Positions 59,567 through 64,000 of a stretch of 64,000 nucleotides of DNA are shown here, one piece after another; the stretch's first letter is position 1; the number at the start of each line of letters is the position of its first letter. Source of the stretch: Rufibacter roseolus (GTDB lineage Bacteria; Bacteroidota; Bacteroidia; Cytophagales; Hymenobacteraceae). Under the pieces are notes generated by a model. That model made no database searches. It was not told the origin of the DNA and saw only the letters and a list, made by a program, of their open reading frames with translations. A program made the position numbers and the translations under genes. The stretch covers positions 558,001-622,000 of the forward strand of contig NZ_JAFMSU010000002.1 of NCBI RefSeq assembly GCF_017916365.1. The letters are read 5' to 3'.

Positions 59567-60637
59567 ATGCCCGCTATACCGCATCTGCTTCCTTTCCTGC
59601 TTTCTCCGTTCGCATTGGTCTACGGGGGCGTTGTGCGGCTGCGTAACCTGCTATACGGTAAGGAGGTGTTCGCTGTCTATGAGGCACCCATCCCAGTGAT
59701 CTGCGTGGGTAACCTGAGCGTGGGCGGCACGGGTAAAACCCCGCAGGTAGAGTACCTGGCCCGCCTGCTGCAACCCCGCAAGATTGCCCTCCTTAGCCGG
59801 GGCTACAAACGCACCACCAAAGGGTTTGTATTGGCAGACGCCAAGGCCACGGCAACTACCTTGGGCGATGAACCTTTCCAGTACACCCAAAGCCTGCCGG
59901 GCGTCATTGTAGCGGTTTGCGAGAAAAGGAAAGTGGGCATTCAACGTTTGTTGGAGCTTTTCCCGGATCTAGAAGTGATTTTACTAGATGATGCTTTCCA
60001 GCACCGCGCGGTGAAGGCCTCCAGGTATTTGCTGCTGACGGATTACAATCGGCTTTTCACCCAGGATTACCTGCTGCCCGTAGGGCGTTTGCGGGAACCC
60101 AGAACCGGGGCTGATCGGGCTCATGCCGTGGTAGTGACCAAATGCCCAGATGCGGTTTCCCTGGAGCAACAAGCCCAAATCAGGAGGCAGATTCAGCGTT
60201 ATACTTCCCTAGAGACACCCATCTTTTTCTCGCAAATAGTCTACGGTGCGGCTGTACCTGTTGGGCCCGTAAAAACGTTAGGGAAAAGGTTGATCCTGGT
60301 GACCGGCATCGCCAATGCCCGGCCGCTGGTGCAGCACCTGGCCCAATCTGGTTTTGAACTGGTGCGGCACTTTGAATGGGCAGACCACGCGGCCGTAACC
60401 CGGGAGCGGGTAGAAGAGGTGGTGACTTATTACCAAACTTTGCAGGAACCGCAGGTAAGTATTTTGATGACGCAGAAAGATGCCGTGAAATGGCAGACGC
60501 CTGAGCTAGAAACCCTCTGGCATGGGCTCCCGGTATTCTACATGCCTATCACCAATTCATTTGCCGCGCAGGAACCCTCATTTGATGAAACCATGAGCGG
60601 ATGGGTACTTCCATCTGGTTCAGATTTTAATTCTTAA
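59567..60637 (+). CDS. lpxK: Tetraacyldisaccharide 4'-kinase
   Basis: A 356-residue inner-membrane kinase that phosphorylates the lipid A precursor at the 4' position. A short hydrophobic N-terminus (LLPFLLSPFALVYGGVV) is followed by Walker A NLSVGGTGKTP (about 49-59), a Walker-B-like EVILLDDAFQHR and VGRLREP. ATG at 59567 is preferred to TTG at 59525. The porin gene follows 8 bases downstream, so both probably serve the outer membrane from one transcript. Confidence 0.93.
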   Translation: MPAIPHLLPFLLSPFALVYGGVVRLRNLLYGKEVFAVYEAPIPVICVGNLSVGGTGKTPQVEYLARLLQPRKIALLSRGYKRTTKGFVLADAKATATTLGDEPFQYTQSLPGVIVAVCEKRKVGIQRLLELFPDLEVILLDDAFQHRAVKASRYLLLTDYNRLFTQDYLLPVGRLREPRTGADRAHAVVVTKCPDAVSLEQQAQIRRQIQRYTSLETPIFFSQIVYGAAVPVGPVKTLGKRLILVTGIANARPLVQHLAQSGFELVRHFEWADHAAVTRERVEEVVTYYQTLQEPQVSILMTQKDAVKWQTPELETLWHGLPVFYMPITNSFAAQEPSFDETMSGWVLPSGSDFNS

Positions 60638-60645
60638 TTTTGGAC

Positions 60646-62592
60646 GTGACTTATAAGAAACTTTTAGCTGCGGCTTTTCTGGTTTGGCTGGGTACCTTTT
60701 TCCCGGCATCTGCGCAAATCCTCAATGATTCTACCAAAGCCATCTATGGCTCGGCAACCACCAATGTGATCTATGAGGCAGATATTTTCAAGGGGAATCT
60801 CAAACCATCTCGCATTGACACGTCTTTAACCAACCTGCAGAATTTCCGGCATTGGTACTATGACACCACCCTTCAGCAGAACTTGGGCAACGTGGGTACG
60901 GCTTCACAGCCGCTTTTCTGGCGCATGCCTACTAAACTGGGTAACCGGTTAGGCCGAAACGCCTTTGATCCCTACGTGGTAAACCCCAACACCTTGCCAT
61001 ATTATGATACCAAGTCGCCGTTTACGTTCCTGAACTACATGCAAGGTAGCCTGGGTGAGTCAATCTTCCGGGCCAAGCACACGCGTAACGTTACAGCCAA
61101 CTGGAACGTGGGCATTGGTTATGAGCGGGTAGGCACAGAACGTCAAATTGGTGCTTTCAGCAACCGCAACGGCATGATCAGTCATTACGGCATTCAGGCT
61201 TTTACGCACTACTTCAGTAAGAATGAACGGTACCGTCTCATGGCCAACTTCAACCAGACCAGCCATGAGCAGATTGAAAGCGGCGGCATCAGGCCGCAAG
61301 TAGGTGATAGTGTAGACAACCTCTTCGACTATACCGATGAACCGGTTTGGCTTCAGAAAGCCGCTACAAATGAAAAACGCGCCGATTTCCACGCCACACA
61401 ATGGTACAAGCTCCTGGGCGCCGGTCTGCAGCTGTACCATACGGTGGATGTGAATTCCCAGAACAATGATTACTCTGACCAGGAGTTACCCTATGACTCC
61501 GAAGGAAACAATCGGGTCCTGAAGTTTTATCCCCAAACCCTGAGGGATTCCACCCGCACCTATGATGATTCTTACTTCAAACAGCTGGAGAACACCTTCG
61601 GGGTGATGGGCAGCACCAAATATTTTGTGTACCGTGCCTACGCCAAACGCCGTGACGGTTCCTATAAAGTCACCGCAGAAGGTGGTGATTATATTGATCA
61701 GCCAAATGGTGAGGATAATTGGGTTTATTACTTGGACCAGGAGAAAAGAACCATTGCGGATAACTTCATTGGCGGAGATGCTCAGTTCCGGCTCAAAAAC
61801 GACATCTATGTTAATACTGATGCTGAGTTCCAGATTGGCGGCGGCGATTACCGCCTCAACGCCCAGGCCCGTTATAAATTCCTGACCCTGCGCCAGACCC
61901 GCACTTCTTACTCCCCATCGCTTCTGCAGCGGGTGTTCATCAGCAACCATTTTGAGTGGTTCAGAGATTTTGAGAATACCCAAGCTACCCAAACCGCAGC
62001 TTCTCTGGAGGCGGGCTACAAGGGCCATTACCTTAACTCGCAGCTGCAGTACACCAACCTGCAGAATTACGTTTACTACCAGGACTCTTTACAGGGCAGG
62101 AAAACGGTTTGGGCCACGCCGGCGCAGGAGACCAGCGGGATCAACCTGGTGCAGGCTAGCGTGCGCTATAAATTCAATGTAAAATCCTTCGTGCTGGACA
62201 ACACCGTCTACTACAACAAAGTATCGGGGCCGGATGTGATTAGGATGCCGGAATGGTACGTCAACTCCAAGGCCTATGTGCAGGGACCGCTTTTCAAAGG
62301 TGCCATCAACGTGCAGACTGGGGTGGAGATGAACTGGCACTCCAGCTACTACGCCGAGGGGTACATGCCCGTGACCCAGCAGTTCCACCTGCAGAACACC
62401 TTCCTGGTTACCCGTTACCCCACCCTGGACCTGTTCCTGAACACTGACATCAAAACTGTTAACCTGTTCCTAAAGCTGAGTAACCTTAACACCGTGACCA
62501 GTGCCTGGGAACAAGGCTACTTCACCACGCCTTACTACCCAGCCAACCCCTTCAGCTTCATCTTCGGTCTGCAGTGGAACTTTTACGACTAA
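60646..62592 (+). CDS. Putative outer-membrane porin (Porin_10 type)
   Basis: A 648-residue exported protein. The signal peptide ends FFPASA before Gln. The mature chain is rich in aromatic and Asn residues in alternating strands (YYLDQEKRTIADNF, YRLNAQARYKFLTLRQTRTS) and ends with the classical barrel terminus SFIFGLQWNFYD. It matches the putative porin family common in Bacteroidota next to lpxK. The start is not ATG: GTG at 60646 or TTG at 60640, 2-8 bases after the lpxK stop. The substrate is unknown. Confidence 0.82.
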   Translation: MTYKKLLAAAFLVWLGTFFPASAQILNDSTKAIYGSATTNVIYEADIFKGNLKPSRIDTSLTNLQNFRHWYYDTTLQQNLGNVGTASQPLFWRMPTKLGNRLGRNAFDPYVVNPNTLPYYDTKSPFTFLNYMQGSLGESIFRAKHTRNVTANWNVGIGYERVGTERQIGAFSNRNGMISHYGIQAFTHYFSKNERYRLMANFNQTSHEQIESGGIRPQVGDSVDNLFDYTDEPVWLQKAATNEKRADFHATQWYKLLGAGLQLYHTVDVNSQNNDYSDQELPYDSEGNNRVLKFYPQTLRDSTRTYDDSYFKQLENTFGVMGSTKYFVYRAYAKRRDGSYKVTAEGGDYIDQPNGEDNWVYYLDQEKRTIADNFIGGDAQFRLKNDIYVNTDAEFQIGGGDYRLNAQARYKFLTLRQTRTSYSPSLLQRVFISNHFEWFRDFENTQATQTAASLEAGYKGHYLNSQLQYTNLQNYVYYQDSLQGRKTVWATPAQETSGINLVQASVRYKFNVKSFVLDNTVYYNKVSGPDVIRMPEWYVNSKAYVQGPLFKGAINVQTGVEMNWHSSYYAEGYMPVTQQFHLQNTFLVTRYPTLDLFLNTDIKTVNLFLKLSNLNTVTSAWEQGYFTTPYYPANPFSFIFGLQWNFYD

Positions 62593-62598
62593 GTTTTT

Positions 62599-62665
62599 CA
62601 GATTTGAAGATTGGGCAATTGGGAGATGTGGAGATTAGAAGATTTGAAGATGTGGAAATAATTAG
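62599..62665. repeat. Purine-rich repeat, forward arm
   Basis: Degenerate tandem units such as AGATGTGGAGATTAGAAG and ATTTGAAGATGTGG just after the porin stop. They are inverted relative to 62800-62843, with 134 bases between. Confidence 0.5.
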
Positions 62666-62799
62666 ATGGCTTTTTCTAACCTAAATCCGTCTGGCCTAGC
62701 TTTGTTTTTGAGCCGTTTATATAAAATATGCTTTAAAACATCAGGCCTTCATAATTTAACTTCTGATCCGAGAAACAAACACATTTGAGTTAACCAATC

Positions 62800-62843
62800 A
62801 TCCTGCATCTTCTAATTTCCAAATCTTCTAATTTTCAAATCAA
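62800..62843. repeat. Purine-rich repeat, inverted arm before miaE
   Basis: CATCTTCTAATTTCC and AAATCTTCTAATTTTC are the reverse complement of the units at 62599-62665. The copy ends six bases before the miaE GTG. Confidence 0.5.
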
Positions 62844-62848
62844 CCAAA

Positions 62849-63442
62849 GTGGCCAAGTCAATTCTTAAACTTCAACTACCCACCGATCCCCGCTGGGTGA
62901 ACATCGCGGAGATGAACATCCAGGATATTCTGGTGGACCATGCGTATTGTGAGCAGAAAGCCGCCACCTCAGGCATTTCCCTTATAGTAAAGTACCCAGA
63001 CAAGACGAAGCTGGTGGAGGAGATGACTGCCCTTGTGGCCGAGGAATGGAGCCACTTTGAGCGGGTGTTGGAGGAGCTGAAAAAACGTGGTTACGAGCTA
63101 GGCCGCAACCGCCCCGATGAGTACGTGGTGCAACTGAGCAAACACATCCGGAAAGGAGACAAACGAGAACGTCAGCTCATGGACCACCTGTTGGTCAATG
63201 CCCTCATTGAGGCACGTTCCTGCGAGCGTTTCAAGCTGCTCTGGAAGAACCTCAAAGACGAGGACCTGCAAAAGTTTTATTATGAACTCATGGTCTCAGA
63301 AGCCGGCCATTACGTGAGCTTTGTGAAACTGGCCAAAGAATACATGCCCAAAGAAACCGTAGACGCCCGCCTCCAGGAACTACTACAAATTGAAGCAGAC
63401 ATTATCGCCAACCTGGAGCACCGCCCAGACAGGATTCATTAA
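62849..63442 (+). CDS. miaE: tRNA-(ms2io6A)-hydroxylase
   Basis: A 197-residue diiron monooxygenase that hydroxylates the isopentenyl side chain of ms2i6A37 in tRNA. It is a ferritin-like four-helix bundle with metal ligands in DHAYCEQKA, EEWSHFERVLEEL, LIEARSCERF and SEAGHYVSF. The start is GTG at 62849, with MAKSILKLQL as the family start. MiaB, which makes the substrate, is encoded 7 kb upstream on the other strand. MiaE is patchily distributed among bacteria. Confidence 0.93.
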   Translation: MAKSILKLQLPTDPRWVNIAEMNIQDILVDHAYCEQKAATSGISLIVKYPDKTKLVEEMTALVAEEWSHFERVLEELKKRGYELGRNRPDEYVVQLSKHIRKGDKRERQLMDHLLVNALIEARSCERFKLLWKNLKDEDLQKFYYELMVSEAGHYVSFVKLAKEYMPKETVDARLQELLQIEADIIANLEHRPDRIH

Positions 63443-63533
63443 ACTAGATTCGGGGGAAGAATAGGGGATGAACTTTTAGAAATACCTAACAGATTTAATG
63501 AACAATAGGGGCAAGCCGTTGTAAAATTGTCTC

Positions 63534-63541
63534 TATATTTG
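63534..63541 (+). promoter_or_regulatory. Possible -7 element of the ABC-F gene
   Basis: TATATTTG fits TAnnTTTG. No matching -33 element is seen; the predicted leader is about 110 bases. Confidence 0.3.
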
Positions 63542-63620
63542 CCAGCACACCATTAGCCACCTCCTACAGATGTAATAAACAATTTCTTTCAGAAGTGTGA
63601 AAGCCACCAACTGCTTAGCG

Positions 63621-63657
63621 GTTTAGGGGGCTGTTTTTACCATTTAAGAAAGAAATC
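63621..63657. repeat. Degenerate 36-bp dyad element before ABC-F
   Basis: The left half GTTTAGGGGGCTGTTTTT fits the family; the right half is degenerate (GAAAGAAATC). It ends directly at the ATG. Confidence 0.4.
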
Positions 63658-64000
63658 ATGTTGATTTTACAGAACATCTCCTACACTCATCCCAATAAGG
63701 ATTTACTGTTTTCTGATATAAATCTGACAGTAAATGCCCACCAGAAAATCGCTTTAATCGGGAATAACGGCTCAGGGAAGTCTACGTTGCTGCGGATTAT
63801 CGCGCAAGAACTAAAGCCTTCAGGCGGACAGGTACAGGTGGAGGCTGAGCCATACTATGTGCCTCAGGTATTCGGGCAGTTCAACCAACTCACCGTCGCT
63901 CAGGCATTAAGGATAGAACCCAAATTGAAGGCCTTACACGAAATCCTGGAAGGGAACACGTCTGAAGAAAATTTCCATCTGCTGAACGATGACTGGACGG
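63658..64000 (+). CDS. ABC-F family ATP-binding protein, N-terminal part
   Basis: The first 114 codons of a gene that runs off the window. It begins MLILQNISYTHPNKDLLF and has Walker A GNNGSGKST about 39 residues in, then an antenna-free stretch with VPQVFGQFNQLT (Q-loop). This is the usual start of soluble duplicated-ATPase ABC-F proteins (Uup/EttA-like), which act on ribosomes or in antibiotic protection. The linker and the second ATPase domain are outside the window. Confidence 0.8.
   Translation, partial: MLILQNISYTHPNKDLLFSDINLTVNAHQKIALIGNNGSGKSTLLRIIAQELKPSGGQVQVEAEPYYVPQVFGQFNQLTVAQALRIEPKLKALHEILEGNTSEENFHLLNDDWT

Overview
The window is a 64 kb chromosomal segment of a Bacteroidota bacterium, most likely order Cytophagales and near Hymenobacteraceae (Rufibacter/Pontibacter/Hymenobacter-like). 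The evidence is SusC/SusD pairs, LytTR/His_kinase signalling, Bacteroidota-restricted families (DUF3127, DUF4159, Porin_10-type porin, short LptE), promoters of the TTTG...TAnnTTTG type, and the order miaB - sigma54 activator - lptE - TPR protein - secG - groES - groEL. The genus is inferred from overall character only. There is no rRNA, phage, transposase or CRISPR array. Two identical tRNA-Asp genes are present.

Layout. 0.1-9.1 kb: membrane protein, secreted hydrolase, dapA, a LytS/LytTR two-component pair divergent from a lantibiotic-type ABC transporter, an AlbA/Schlafen-type protein, an SDR and a DUF3127 protein with an SSB-like tail. 9.2-15.7 kb: convergent isoaspartyl peptidase and cyanophycinase genes, a YciF ferritin-like protein, an M1 aminopeptidase and an L,D-transpeptidase lipoprotein. 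16.3-27.4 kb: an XRE-like regulator, then a fructan-utilisation locus (SusC, SusD, MFS sugar porter, fructokinase, GH32) and a HAD phosphatase. 27.6-31.9 kb: two tRNA-Asp genes as a 121-bp direct repeat around four genes. 32-36 kb: accA, MBL hydrolase, patatin, outer-membrane barrel, acyltransferase. 36.7-48.2 kb: smc, wrbA, DUF4159, rsmE, pckA, a peptide transporter, a GH25 muramidase and a lipoprotein. 48.2-56 kb: groEL/groES, secG, TPR protein, lptE, sigma54 activator, miaB. 56-64 kb: pabB, zinc-ribbon coiled-coil protein, Nif3-like protein, lpxK, porin, miaE and the start of an ABC-F gene.

Genes that appear to work together: the fructan locus (bind, import, hydrolyse, phosphorylate); cyanophycinase plus isoaspartyl peptidase (complete breakdown of beta-Asp-Arg material, no synthetase seen); miaB and miaE (successive steps of ms2io6A synthesis); and groES/groEL, which has a convincing sigma54 -24/-12 promoter with upstream repeat boxes while a receiver-less sigma54 activator lies 3 kb away.

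The least explained signal is a dispersed 36-bp imperfect dyad, pattern GTTT-N9-TTT-N4-AAA-N9-AAAC, of which I find about 20 copies at gene boundaries, several overlapping start or stop codons. It has the length and end bases of some CRISPR repeats but is never in an array. REP-like palindrome clusters, a predicted LytTR operator and purine-rich intergenic repeats are also recorded.
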